Assembly (NCBI RefSeq): GCF_040750395.1
Contig: NZ_JBFLVD010000005.1
Location: 1-64,000, forward strand
DNA length: 64,000 nucleotides
Reading direction: 5' to 3'
Origin: Scandinavium sp002470465
GTDB taxonomy: Bacteria; Pseudomonadota; Gammaproteobacteria; Enterobacterales; Enterobacteriaceae
The notes below the pieces were generated by a model. The model searched no databases. It saw only the letters and a list, made by a program, of their open reading frames with translations, and had not been told where the DNA came from. The position numbers were made by a program, and so were the translations under genes. This document shows, one piece after another, positions 24,929 to 33,791 of this stretch (the first letter of the stretch is position 1; every line of letters starts with the position of its first letter).

Positions 24929-25999
24929 ATGACTAATGGGACGGATTTCCGCGCCATTTTGCGTACCGGAACGCCCATCATCGACGTGCGTGCCCCCGTC
25001 GAAGTTCAGCAGGGTGCGCTGCCAGCAGCCATCAACCTGCCGCTGATGAACGACGAAGAGCGCGCCGCAGTCGGCACCTGCTATAAGCGTCACAGTGCCG
25101 AGGCTGCACTCAAGCTCGGTCACTCTCTGGTGAAGGGGGAGAAGCGCCAACAGCGCATCGGGCGCTGGGTGGAGGCGTTTCACCAACATCCTGAAGCTTA
25201 TCTCTGCTGCGCCCGCGGCGGTCAGCGCTCGCATATTACGCAAGCGTGGCTGCGCGAAGCAGGTATCGACGTGCCGCTGATCGTCGGCGGCTATAAGTCG
25301 CTGCGCCAGGCGGCCATCGCCGCAACAGCGGAAATCGTTCAGCGCCCGATGGTGCTGGTTGGCGGCTGTACGGGGAACGGTAAAACCGATCTTATACGGG
25401 CACATGCGGCGGGTATCGATCTGGAAGGCCTTGCCCATCACCGCGGTTCGTCGTTTGGCCGTACGCTGGTGCCGCAGCTTTCACAGGCCAGCTTTGAAAA
25501 TGCGCTGGCCGTCGAGATGCTGCAACGCGATGCGCCGCGCTGGGTGCTGGAGGATGAAGGTCATATGATCGGTGCCAACCACTTGCCGGAATGCCTGCGA
25601 AACAGCATGGCGAAGGCTTCGATTGCGGTGGTGGACGACCCGTTTGAGATTCGCCTTGAACGCCTGCGCGAGGAGTATTTCACCCGCATGCATCGCGATT
25701 TTCTGCAGGCCAGTGGCGAAGAGAAAGGCTGGCAGGAGTACAGCGACTATCTGCACCACGGCCTGTTCGCCATTCGCCGTCGCCTGGGTCTCCAGCGCTT
25801 TGCTCAGCTGAAGGAAAAACTGGATTCCGCTTTAGTTGAACAACAGCGTGATGGTTCCACAGAAGCACACTTTAGCTGGCTCAAACCTCTGCTGGCCGAA
25901 TATTACGATCCGATGTATCGCTATCAGCTTGAGAAGAAGGCGGAGAAGATTGTATTTAAGGGGAATTATGAGGAAGTGGCCGGGTGGCTCAGAGCCTGA
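24929..25999 (+). CDS. mnmH: tRNA 2-selenouridine synthase
   Basis: Replaces sulfur by selenium (via geranylation) in 2-thiouridine at the wobble position of Lys, Glu and Gln tRNAs. It has 356 residues: an N-terminal rhodanese domain with the catalytic cysteine C94 in CARGGQRS, and a P-loop at about 145-153 (GGCTGNGKT) leading the C-terminal domain. It was called ybbB/selU in E. coli. It is preceded by AAGGA and is probably monocistronic. It lies only 1.8 kb from yedEF. Confidence 0.95.
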   Translation: MTNGTDFRAILRTGTPIIDVRAPVEVQQGALPAAINLPLMNDEERAAVGTCYKRHSAEAALKLGHSLVKGEKRQQRIGRWVEAFHQHPEAYLCCARGGQRSHITQAWLREAGIDVPLIVGGYKSLRQAAIAATAEIVQRPMVLVGGCTGNGKTDLIRAHAAGIDLEGLAHHRGSSFGRTLVPQLSQASFENALAVEMLQRDAPRWVLEDEGHMIGANHLPECLRNSMAKASIAVVDDPFEIRLERLREEYFTRMHRDFLQASGEEKGWQEYSDYLHHGLFAIRRRLGLQRFAQLKEKLDSALVEQQRDGSTEAHFSWLKPLLAEYYDPMYRYQLEKKAEKIVFKGNYEEVAGWLRA

Positions 26000-26009
26000 T
26001 TGATTGCCC

Positions 26010-26138
26010 GGTTGCCTGATTGTCAGGCGGCGCTGCGCTTACCTGATCTGGGGACTTCTGAAGCCCGGCGGCACTTCGTTTGCGCGGGCCTACAAATCAG
26101 CTGTAGGCCCGATCAGACAAAGCCGCCACCGGGCATTG
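26010..26138. repeat. REP/BIME element between mnmH and the porin gene
   Basis: Several imperfect palindromes with GCCTGAT, GCCCGGCGGCAC and GTAGGCCCGATCAG cores, containing the usual CTACA junction. It fills the convergent gap between mnmH and the porin gene and may terminate both. Confidence 0.75.
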
Positions 26139-26145
26139 TTCCAAA

Positions 26146-27291
26146 TCAGAAATCGTAGCGCAGACGCACCAGATTCATGTCGCCAAGATCGTCGGTGCTT
26201 GAAGTGAAGACGTGTTCGTAGTCCACCTGGAAGCCATAGTCGAGCTTGAAGCTGATACCCACGCCGTTGTCGATGCGCTGGTAGTTCCGTCCGTTAACAT
26301 ATTCCAGACGGTCACCCATGAAGTATGGCTGCACGGATTTGAGTCCGTACTGACCAATTGGGAATTGGTAGCCCGCGAAGTACTCAATACCCCACGCATC
26401 GCCCGCAAAGTAGTCATTAACGGAGACTTTTTTGGTGGTCAGGTAGTTCTGATACCAGCCGCCGCCGAAGGAGAACGTCCAGTTATCCGGGGTATAGCTC
26501 AGCGCCGTGCCGAGGATATTCTGATCGTAGGTTTTACTGTCGTTGTTGTCCGGGTTACGCATATCGGCGCGGGTGTAGTTCCACGCGGAACCCCAGGTCA
26601 GATCGTCAGTGATGTGGTAATCCACGCCCAGAGAACCGCCGCCTTTACGCTTGTAGCGCAGACCGTTGCCCGGCAGATATTCACTGTCGTTGAACAGGTA
26701 AGAAGCGTACAGGTCAACGTCACCCACGGTTTTCTTGTATTTCAGCATTTTGCGGGAACGATAGGAGCCATCGTAGTCACCGTTAATGCCGTTACCCGGT
26801 GCCTGGCCAATCATGTCGTAATCCCAGATATCGGTTTTCACACCGACCACATCGTAATACACGCTGTTTTGCTGACCGAAGGTTAACGTACCCCAGGTAT
26901 TACTTTTCAGGCCGGTATACAGCATACGACGCTGGGTATTATTAGCCCCATCTGCATAATGGCTATCCCAGTCGAACAACGCCGGAATATTCACGCCAAG
27001 TTCGTAATAGCTGATCCAGCTAATATCATCGAACAGATAATAATCGGCAGCAAAGCGGAAACGGGTGCCACCATCGAAGCCATTACGCTTATATGAACCT
27101 TTATCACCGTCGCCGGTCATCATATTAAACTGAGGACGGATACTGCCCCCAACGGTGAAATTCAGACGGCTCAGTGGATTGCCCGCCTGCGGGTCCTGTT
27201 TGAGCAGCGTGATTTCCGCCTGAGCGGCCATAGACGTTAACGCCACTGCGGCACCGACGGCGAGAGCCAGCGCATTTTTTGTTATTTTCAT
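26146..27291 (-). CDS. Outer membrane porin-family protein
   Basis: 381 residues with a clear signal peptide (cleavage after AQA near residue 25). The mature part is dominated by alternating aromatic/polar beta-strands and ends in RLRYDF, with the C-terminal phenylalanine recognised by the BAM machinery. Strand pairs such as YYLFDDISWISYYELGV suggest a 16-stranded barrel. I recognise the class but not the member, and the substrate is unknown. E. coli has no porin at this point next to mnmH. Upstream DNA is A+T rich. Confidence 0.88.
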   Translation of the reverse strand: MKITKNALALAVGAAVALTSMAAQAEITLLKQDPQAGNPLSRLNFTVGGSIRPQFNMMTGDGDKGSYKRNGFDGGTRFRFAADYYLFDDISWISYYELGVNIPALFDWDSHYADGANNTQRRMLYTGLKSNTWGTLTFGQQNSVYYDVVGVKTDIWDYDMIGQAPGNGINGDYDGSYRSRKMLKYKKTVGDVDLYASYLFNDSEYLPGNGLRYKRKGGGSLGVDYHITDDLTWGSAWNYTRADMRNPDNNDSKTYDQNILGTALSYTPDNWTFSFGGGWYQNYLTTKKVSVNDYFAGDAWGIEYFAGYQFPIGQYGLKSVQPYFMGDRLEYVNGRNYQRIDNGVGISFKLDYGFQVDYEHVFTSSTDDLGDMNLVRLRYDF

Positions 27292-27440
27292 GTTATATCC
27301 CTGATAATTTTTGGTCCGGTAAATAAAAAGACGCGCATTTACTTATCGGATATTAACTTTTATTGTCCTTTTCGTATGCATGGTTTTTTAATAAAACGTG
27401 CGGTTAACAGAATTAATTTATCCTTTCGTGCGCTTAAAAT

Positions 27441-27466
27441 AAAAAACCGGCACAATGGCCGGCTTT
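27441..27466 (-). terminator. Terminator of ybbA-ybbP
   Basis: On the minus strand a short GCCGG/CCGGC stem is followed by six T, about 20 bp after the ybbP stop. Confidence 0.75.
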
Positions 27467-27485
27467 AATTAATAACGGTAATAAA

Positions 27486-29900
27486 TCAACTACTGAACTG
27501 GCGGAATAACGCTTTGCCTTTCAGCAGACGTAATCCCAACCAGCCGCCGCACAGCGAGAGCAATATTCCCCCGCACAGCGGCAGCGTAATCCACAGACGC
27601 CAGTCAGGCTCCCACGGAAAATCAAACACTTTAGTTTGCAGCACGGCGAGTGCCGTCTCTGCGCCGATTGCGGCCACCAGACCAGACACCAGCCCGAGCA
27701 GCGCAAACTCCGCCCACAGCGTGGTACGCAGCAGTGACTTCCCGGCACCGAGCGTGCGCCATACCACCAGTTCCTGATGACGCTGGCGCATCCCAACCTG
27801 CACCTGCGCCAGCAGCAACAGTACGCCGCACAGCGTCACCAGCACCACCATCACCTCCAGCGCCCGACTGACCTGCTCAAGCACCTGCCCAACCTGTTTC
27901 AGAATCGCGCCGATATCCAGCAGGCTGACGGTCGGGAATTCGCGGTTAAGCTGCGTTAACAGCGCATTACCGCTATCCCAGCGGAAGCTGGTCAGCCAGC
28001 TTTGCGGCTGACCGTCGAGCGCACCGTTCGGGAAGATAAAGAAGAAATTAGGCCGCAGGCTTTCCCAGTCCACCTTGCGCAGGCTGCTCACCCTGGCGCT
28101 GAATGCCTGAGTATCGCCGGTGAAGGTCACCTTATCGCCAATACCCACGTTCAGACGCTTCGCCAGCCCTTCTTCAATCGACACCTCACCCACTTTCGGC
28201 GGCCAGCTCCCCGCAGTGACGGTATTGTGATCCAGCACCTGGCTCTGCCAGGTCAGGTTCAGTTCACGGTTGAGCGCTTCATCTTTGTTGCCGTCCGTCG
28301 ACTGACCGTTAATCGCCGTCAGGCGTGCCCGGACGATAGGATAAAACGCGGACGGAATCACCTGATGGTCGGCCAGAAACGCTTTTACCGACCCCACCTG
28401 CTCCGGAGCAATATTGATCAGAAAATAATTGGGGCTCTCCGGCGGAAGCTGCTGCTGCCAGCGGTCCAGCAGATCGCCGCGCAGCACCAGCAGCAGCGCC
28501 AGCAGCATAAAGGAGAGGGAAAACGCCGCCAGCTGGCTGAGCGTGGACCACGGCTGGCGCAGCAGGCGACTCACCGCAAGGCGCAGCGCCAGCGACTTCA
28601 GCGTGACGCGCCGGAGCATCTTCAGCAGCAGCCAGCCCACCAGGCCACACAGCACGGCCAGCACTACCGCGCCTGCCAGCACCGACCACAGCAGCATCGA
28701 GCCCCCCATCAGCGCGGCCAGCAGGAGAACGACAACAATCGTCATCAGCGGAATATAGATTTTCAGCGGCCAGGCGTTCGCCACCGCATCACGCCTCAGC
28801 ACGCGCAGCGGCTGGGTCGCCAGCAGCAAACGCCATGGTCGCATCCCCACCAGCGCCGAAATCACCACCATCGCACCGGTTGCCCACAGCCAGGGCCACA
28901 GGCTGGCCGGCGGCAGCGCCGCGGGCAGCACGGGTTTGAGCAACACCATCAGGATGTTTTCAAACACCCGCCCCATCACCCCGCCGGTGACCAGCGACAG
29001 CAGCAACAGCATCGCCCACTGCCCGAGGATCAGCTTGCGCAGCTGCGCGCGTCCGGCACCGAGCGTTTTCAGCACCGCCACTAAATCGTAGCGACTGCGG
29101 CAGTAATGCCCCATCGCCACCGCCACGGCGGCGACCGCCAGCAGCAGCGTCAGCAGAGCGGAGAGCAGAAGGAACTGCTGGGAGCGTTCGAGCGATTTAC
29201 CGAGTGCACCTTCATCCTGATCGAGCCCAATCCAGCGCTGATCGGGTTTGAGCTGCGGCAGCAGCCATTTTTCGTAAGCACTGATTTGCTGCGGCGTTCC
29301 GCCAAACTTGTAGCGCCAGCCGACGCGGCTGCCGGGCTGAACGGCGCCGGTCTTCGCGACGTCGGCCATATTCATCATCAGGCGCGGTGCCATCTGGAAA
29401 GGATTGAAGCCAGAGTCAGGCTCCTGGACAACAGCACCGGCTATCCGCAACGTGGCATCGCCCACGTCGATGGTGTCGCCCGGTTTGAGGTTCAGGAGCG
29501 CCATCAGACGTGGGGCAAGCAGCACCGTTCCGGGCTGTGGTTTCAGGCCTGGCGGGTCGGTTTCCAGTTCGCCATACATCGGGTAAACATCCTCTACCGC
29601 TTTCACGTCTGCCAGCTGCGGCGTGTTGCCCGCATAAGTCATGGTGGCGAAACTCAGTTGCTCCCCGACTTTCAGCCCCTCTTCTCGCGCTTTTGCCAGC
29701 CACTCTGGCGGCACGGCACGAGCAGTACGCAGCGTTCTGTCTCCCGCCATAAACTCGCGGCTCTGCTGGCTGAGACCTTTGTCCATGCGGTCGCTTATGT
29801 TGCCGAGCGCCAGCACGCAGGCAACCGCCAGGCTCAGCGCCAGCCAGACAATCAGCAGCGAAGGCGAGCGCCACTCGCGCCAGAACCAGCGGGCAATCAT
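27486..29900 (-). CDS. ybbP: ABC transporter permease YbbP (FtsX/MacB-like)
   Basis: An 804-residue inner membrane permease, the same length as E. coli YbbP. An N-terminal transmembrane helix (about 17-35) is followed by a large periplasmic domain. Two FtsX-like four-helix blocks lie near 250-400 and 690-800, with additional helices between. The start MIARWFWREW at 29900 overlaps the ybbA stop by 4 bp. With the YbbA ATPase it forms a type VII ABC exporter-like complex. Its neighbour TesA is often mentioned as a possible partner, but the substrate is not established. Confidence 0.96.
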   Translation of the reverse strand: MIARWFWREWRSPSLLIVWLALSLAVACVLALGNISDRMDKGLSQQSREFMAGDRTLRTARAVPPEWLAKAREEGLKVGEQLSFATMTYAGNTPQLADVKAVEDVYPMYGELETDPPGLKPQPGTVLLAPRLMALLNLKPGDTIDVGDATLRIAGAVVQEPDSGFNPFQMAPRLMMNMADVAKTGAVQPGSRVGWRYKFGGTPQQISAYEKWLLPQLKPDQRWIGLDQDEGALGKSLERSQQFLLLSALLTLLLAVAAVAVAMGHYCRSRYDLVAVLKTLGAGRAQLRKLILGQWAMLLLLSLVTGGVMGRVFENILMVLLKPVLPAALPPASLWPWLWATGAMVVISALVGMRPWRLLLATQPLRVLRRDAVANAWPLKIYIPLMTIVVVLLLAALMGGSMLLWSVLAGAVVLAVLCGLVGWLLLKMLRRVTLKSLALRLAVSRLLRQPWSTLSQLAAFSLSFMLLALLLVLRGDLLDRWQQQLPPESPNYFLINIAPEQVGSVKAFLADHQVIPSAFYPIVRARLTAINGQSTDGNKDEALNRELNLTWQSQVLDHNTVTAGSWPPKVGEVSIEEGLAKRLNVGIGDKVTFTGDTQAFSARVSSLRKVDWESLRPNFFFIFPNGALDGQPQSWLTSFRWDSGNALLTQLNREFPTVSLLDIGAILKQVGQVLEQVSRALEVMVVLVTLCGVLLLLAQVQVGMRQRHQELVVWRTLGAGKSLLRTTLWAEFALLGLVSGLVAAIGAETALAVLQTKVFDFPWEPDWRLWITLPLCGGILLSLCGGWLGLRLLKGKALFRQFSS

Positions 29901-30583
29901 GACTCCTCCCGCAGCTGTCCGTTCACCAGGCGCAGCCTTCTGTCGCAACGTGCCGCCAGCTCCGGATCGTGGGTGACCAGAATCAGCGTGGTGCCATGCT
30001 CGCGGTTAAGGGAAAACAGCAGTTCAGCGATACGATCGCCGGTTTGTCGGTCGAGATTGCCCGTCGGTTCATCGGCGAACAGCAAATCAGGCCGCCCGTT
30101 AAAAGCGCGGGCCAGCGCCACGCGCTGCTGTTCCCCACCGGAAAGCTGCGCCGGAAGATGATGCAGGCGTTTGCCGAGCCCGAGCTGTTCCAGCAGCGCT
30201 TTGGCGTGAACGCGTCCCTGGCTGTCGCTTTCTCCGCGCAATAGCGCCGGAAGCTCGACGTTCTCCAGCGCATTGAGCGTCGGGATAAGCATAAAGGACT
30301 GAAAGACAAAGCCGACATGGCGGGCGCGCAGCGCGGCGCGGGCCTCTTCGTCCATCCTGTGCAGCGGCTGACCGACCAGCGTAACTTCGCCACTGCTGCC
30401 GTCGTCGAGCCCGGCGAGGATCGCCAACAGCGTGGATTTCCCGGAGCCGGATTCCCCCACCAGCGCGAGCGTCTCCCCCCGTTTGACAAGCAGCTCAACT
30501 CCGGTAAGGATGGAAAGCTCCTGCTCCCCCTGACCGACGGATTTCTTAAGATGATGAACTTCAAGTATGTTTTCCGCTGGCAT
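29897..30583 (-). CDS. ybbA: ABC transporter ATP-binding protein YbbA
   Basis: A 228-residue ATPase of the LolD/MacB type. It has Walker A GESGSGKST at 43-51, signature LSGGEQQRVALARAF, Walker B LLFADEPTGNLD and the H-loop THD. It overlaps ybbP (ATGA). Its first codons overlap the 5' end of tesA on the opposite strand by 33 bp, as I recall for E. coli. Confidence 0.97.
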   Translation of the reverse strand: MPAENILEVHHLKKSVGQGEQELSILTGVELLVKRGETLALVGESGSGKSTLLAILAGLDDGSSGEVTLVGQPLHRMDEEARAALRARHVGFVFQSFMLIPTLNALENVELPALLRGESDSQGRVHAKALLEQLGLGKRLHHLPAQLSGGEQQRVALARAFNGRPDLLFADEPTGNLDRQTGDRIAELLFSLNREHGTTLILVTHDPELAARCDRRLRLVNGQLREES

Positions 30584-31177
30584 CTGCCGTTCCTGTTATT
30601 GTTGCTGTTAACCTGCCGCGCCGCGTTTGCCGACACGCTGTTAATCCTCGGTGACAGTCTGAGCGCCGGATATCGCATGGCGGCGAACGCCGCGTGGCCC
30701 GCGCTCCTGAATGAAAAGTGGCAGCCAAAGACCGAAGTTGTCAACGCCAGCATCAGCGGGGACACCTCTCAGCAGGGGCTGGCACGTTTACCGGCGCTGC
30801 TGAAACAGCACCAGCCGCGCTGGGTGCTGGTCGAACTCGGCGGCAACGACGGCCTGCGCGGATTCCAGCCACAGCAAACGGAACAAACGCTGCGCACCGT
30901 TATCAGCCAGGTGAAGGCCGCCAACGCCGAGCCGCTGCTGATGCAAATTCGCCTGCCTGCTAACTACGGACGTCGGTATAATGAGGCCTTTAGCGCGATT
31001 TATCCGCAGCTTGCGAAAGAGTTTGATATTCCTCTGCTGCCGTTTTTCATGGAAGAGGTCTATCTGAAGCCGCAATGGATGCAGGATGACGGTATTCACC
31101 CCAATCGTGACGCTCAGCCGTTCATCGCCGACTGGATGGCGACACGTCTGGCTCCCTTAGTTAAACACGACTCCTGA
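30551..31177 (+). CDS. tesA: Multifunctional acyl-CoA thioesterase I / lysophospholipase L1
   Basis: A periplasmic SGNH hydrolase of 208 residues, the E. coli length when started at 30551 (MMNFKYVFRW). The signal peptide ends RAAFA near residue 26. The catalytic serine is in ILGDSLSAGY and the Asp-His pair in DDGIHPN. The longer frame from 30317 runs antisense through ybbA and was rejected. The 5' end overlaps ybbA divergently, so the promoters lie within each other's coding region. Confidence 0.97.
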   Translation: MMNFKYVFRWHLPFLLLLLLTCRAAFADTLLILGDSLSAGYRMAANAAWPALLNEKWQPKTEVVNASISGDTSQQGLARLPALLKQHQPRWVLVELGGNDGLRGFQPQQTEQTLRTVISQVKAANAEPLLMQIRLPANYGRRYNEAFSAIYPQLAKEFDIPLLPFFMEEVYLKPQWMQDDGIHPNRDAQPFIADWMATRLAPLVKHDS

Positions 31178-31205
31178 AACTCAGGCGTTGTCCTCAGGTA
31201 AAGTT

Positions 31206-31976
31206 ATGCAAAAAACGGTCTTAATTACAGGATGTTCCAGCGGAATTGGGCTGGAAAGCGCGCAGGAACTGAAGCGTCAGGGCTTTCAGGTGCTGGCCGC
31301 CTGCCGCAAGCCGGAAGACGTAGCCCGAATGTCGGGTATGGGGTTCACGGGCATTCTGCTCGATCTGGATTCGCCGGAAAGCGTGGACCGTGCGGCCGAC
31401 GATATCATTCAGCTCACCGGCAATCGCCTGTACGGCATTTTCAATAACGCCGGTTTTGGCCTGTATGGCCCGCTCAACACCATCACCCGCCCGCAGCTTG
31501 AGCAGCAGTTTTCCGCCAACTTCTTTGGTGCGCATCAGCTCACCATGCGCCTGCTGCCCGCCATGGTGCCGCATGCTGAAGGCCGTATCGTCATGACCTC
31601 TTCGGTAATGGGGCTGATTTCGACCCCGGGCCGCGGCGCTTATGCCGCCAGCAAATACGCGCTGGAAGCCTGGTCAGATGCTCTGCGCATGGAGCTGCGC
31701 CATAGCGGCATTAAGGTGAGCCTGATTGAACCGGGGCCCATCCGCACCCGCTTCACGGAAAACGTCAACCAGACTCAGGCCGATAAGCCCGTCGAAAATC
31801 CAGGTATTGCCGCACGCTTTACCCTTGGGCCGGAGGCAGTGGTTGAAAAAGTGCGCCATGCTTTCACCAGCGAGAAGCCGAAGATGCGCTATCCGGTGAC
31901 GATGGTGACCCACGCGGTGATGGTGCTTAAACGCCTTCTGCCGGGCCGGATGATGGACAAAATTCTGCGGGGCTGA
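31206..31976 (+). CDS. ybbO: Short-chain dehydrogenase/reductase YbbO
   Basis: A 256-residue NADP-dependent SDR oxidoreductase. It has the TGCSSGIG cofactor motif near residue 9, NNAG near 83 and the YAASK catalytic motif near 153. The ATG at 31206 is used; a TTG 18 bp upstream would add six residues. In E. coli YbbO reduces aldehydes. It follows tesA by 28 bp and is probably cotranscribed. Confidence 0.93.
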   Translation: MQKTVLITGCSSGIGLESAQELKRQGFQVLAACRKPEDVARMSGMGFTGILLDLDSPESVDRAADDIIQLTGNRLYGIFNNAGFGLYGPLNTITRPQLEQQFSANFFGAHQLTMRLLPAMVPHAEGRIVMTSSVMGLISTPGRGAYAASKYALEAWSDALRMELRHSGIKVSLIEPGPIRTRFTENVNQTQADKPVENPGIAARFTLGPEAVVEKVRHAFTSEKPKMRYPVTMVTHAVMVLKRLLPGRMMDKILRG

Positions 31977-32034
31977 GTTGAAGGTTTCGCCTTCGCCCCC
32001 ATGTAACAGAGAAATCGACTAAAGAGAACGCCTC

Positions 32035-32889
32035 ATGTCTGCACAATATATCGTTAACATTACTGAAGCGAACCTGCACCAGACGCTGGAGCAGTCCGCG
32101 ACCGTGCCCGTCCTGTTCTACTTCTGGTCGCCGCGCAGCCAGCACTGCGAGCAGTTAACCCCCGTGCTGGAAGGCCTTGCGAATCAGTACCAGGGCCAGT
32201 TTATTCTGGCGAAGCTCGACTGCGACGCCGAACAGATGATTGCCTCCCAGTTCGGCCTGCGCGCCATTCCAACGGTCTATCTGTTCCAGAACGGCCAGCC
32301 GGTAGACGGTTTCCAGGGCCCGCAGCCGGAAGAGGTTATCCGTAACCTGCTCGATAAAGTGCTGCCGCGTGAAGAAGAACTTAAGGCCCAGCAGGCAATG
32401 GCCCTGATGCAGGAAGGCAATTACACCGACGCGCTGCCGCTGCTGAAAGAGGCCTGGCAAATGTCAAATCAGGACAGCCAGATTGGCCTGTTGCTCGCGG
32501 AAACCCAGATTGCGCTGAACCGCTCGGAAGATGCAGAAGCAACGCTGAAAACCGTGCCGCTGCAGGATCAGGACACCCGCTATCAGGGGCTGGTCGCACA
32601 GATTGAGCTGCTGAAACAGGCCGCCGATACGCCGGAAATCCAGCAGCTGCAGCAGCAGGTGGAAGCCAACCCGCAGGATGCGGCGCTGGCTTCACAGCTT
32701 GCACTCCAGCTGCATCAGGTAGGGCGTAACGAAGAGGCGCTGGAGCTGCTGTTCAGCCATCTTAAAAAGGATCTTGGCGCGGCAGATGGCCAGGCGCGCA
32801 AGATGCTGCAGGAAATTCTGGCGGCGCTGGGCACCGGCGATGCGCTGGCGGCGAAATACCGCCGTCAGCTCTATTCTTTGCTTTATTAA
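32035..32889 (+). CDS. cnoX: Chaperedoxin CnoX (YbbN)
   Basis: A 284-residue protein with an N-terminal thioredoxin-like domain and C-terminal TPR-type helices, as in E. coli CnoX. The usual CxxC is replaced by SQHC near residue 35-38, matching the E. coli protein, which lacks classical thioredoxin activity but binds clients in mixed disulfides after HOCl activation and hands them to GroEL or DnaK. It has its own AGAG ribosome site and is followed by REP elements. Confidence 0.96.
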   Translation: MSAQYIVNITEANLHQTLEQSATVPVLFYFWSPRSQHCEQLTPVLEGLANQYQGQFILAKLDCDAEQMIASQFGLRAIPTVYLFQNGQPVDGFQGPQPEEVIRNLLDKVLPREEELKAQQAMALMQEGNYTDALPLLKEAWQMSNQDSQIGLLLAETQIALNRSEDAEATLKTVPLQDQDTRYQGLVAQIELLKQAADTPEIQQLQQQVEANPQDAALASQLALQLHQVGRNEEALELLFSHLKKDLGAADGQARKMLQEILAALGTGDALAAKYRRQLYSLLY

Positions 32890-32896
32890 CTGACAC

Positions 32897-32993
32897 ATTG
32901 CCGGGTGGCGGCTTCGCCTTACCCGGCCTACAAAAACCAAATCTGCCTGGTGCCCCGTAGGCCTGATAAGCGAAGCACATCAGGCAATCAACC
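32897..32993. repeat. REP/BIME pair between cnoX and fetB
   Basis: Two REP-type palindromes, one with GCCGGGTGGCGGC and CCCGGCCTAC, the other with GTAGGCCTGATAAGCG and CATCAGGC. They fill the convergent gap and probably end both transcripts. Confidence 0.8.
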
Positions 32994-33011
32994 GCCGGGG
33001 GTATCAAACGA

Positions 33012-33791
33012 CTACGGCTTTTTCAGCTGCTTCACCACCAGCTGATGGCGCGAGTTGTAGAATTTCCGGTAGGTCAGGTAGCAGGCAATAATGGTCGACA
33101 GGCTTGCGGTCGAGAGCAACATAAAGGTCACCATTATCTGGTACTTAATCGCCTTCACCGGGTCTATTCCGGCAAAAATCAGCCCCGACATCATCCCCGG
33201 TAAGCTCACCAGCCCCACCGTTTTAGCGGAATCCACCGTCGGGATCAGCGACGCGCGAATGCTCTCGCGAATCAGATGCTGCGAAGCCACTTTCGGCGTA
33301 GCGCCGAGGCTCAATTTTTCCTGAATTTGCTGCTGTTGGCTGCTAAAGCGCTGGCCGAGATTGTTGTAGCACAGCCCTACGGCAATCATCGCATTGCCCG
33401 CAATCATCCCGGAAATCGGGATCACCTGCATCGGCGTGAAGGTAATCGCCCCGGAAAAAATCAGCACGGCCAGGGTCAGCCCGGCCCCGGTGGTAATGGC
33501 GATAAAAGAAGAGACAAACGCATGGCTGATGTATTTACTGCGCTTTTGCGCGTTGTACGCGGCGTTGAAGCAGATGAACAGCACCATCAGCAGGGTGAGG
33601 ATCGCATCGTTAACGCTGAAAATCGTTTTCAGCACGTACCCCACCGCAACCAGCTGCACCACCGCCCGGCAGATGCTCCAGAGAATGTCTTTTTCCAGCG
33701 CCAGCTTTTCCCGGTAGCTGACGATAATCGCCACCAGCACCAGCACCATGGATAACGCCAGCGATTCATTGGAAATGTTATGCCCGGTCAT
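33012..33791 (-). CDS. fetB: Iron export permease FetB
   Basis: A 259-residue integral membrane protein with about seven helices, the E. coli length when started at 33791. Characteristic blocks are GMIAGNAM and SAKTVGLVSLPGMMSGLIFAG. FetAB is reported to export iron and reduce peroxide stress in E. coli. The gene overlaps fetA by 14 bp. Confidence 0.95.
   Translation of the reverse strand: MTGHNISNESLALSMVLVLVAIIVSYREKLALEKDILWSICRAVVQLVAVGYVLKTIFSVNDAILTLLMVLFICFNAAYNAQKRSKYISHAFVSSFIAITTGAGLTLAVLIFSGAITFTPMQVIPISGMIAGNAMIAVGLCYNNLGQRFSSQQQQIQEKLSLGATPKVASQHLIRESIRASLIPTVDSAKTVGLVSLPGMMSGLIFAGIDPVKAIKYQIMVTFMLLSTASLSTIIACYLTYRKFYNSRHQLVVKQLKKP

Noticed and set aside
28002..29084. 360-codon open frame antisense to ybbP
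   Set aside because: The peptide is a low-complexity Gln/Arg/His run, mirroring Leu- and Ala-rich membrane helices of ybbP.
30317..30550. N-terminal extension of tesA
   Set aside because: It runs antisense through ybbA and would hide the signal peptide. The start at 30551 gives the known 208-residue protein.
32035..32889. Loss of a catalytic cysteine in CnoX (SQHC instead of CxxC)
   Set aside because: The same motif is present in the E. coli protein, so it is a family trait and not a local defect.
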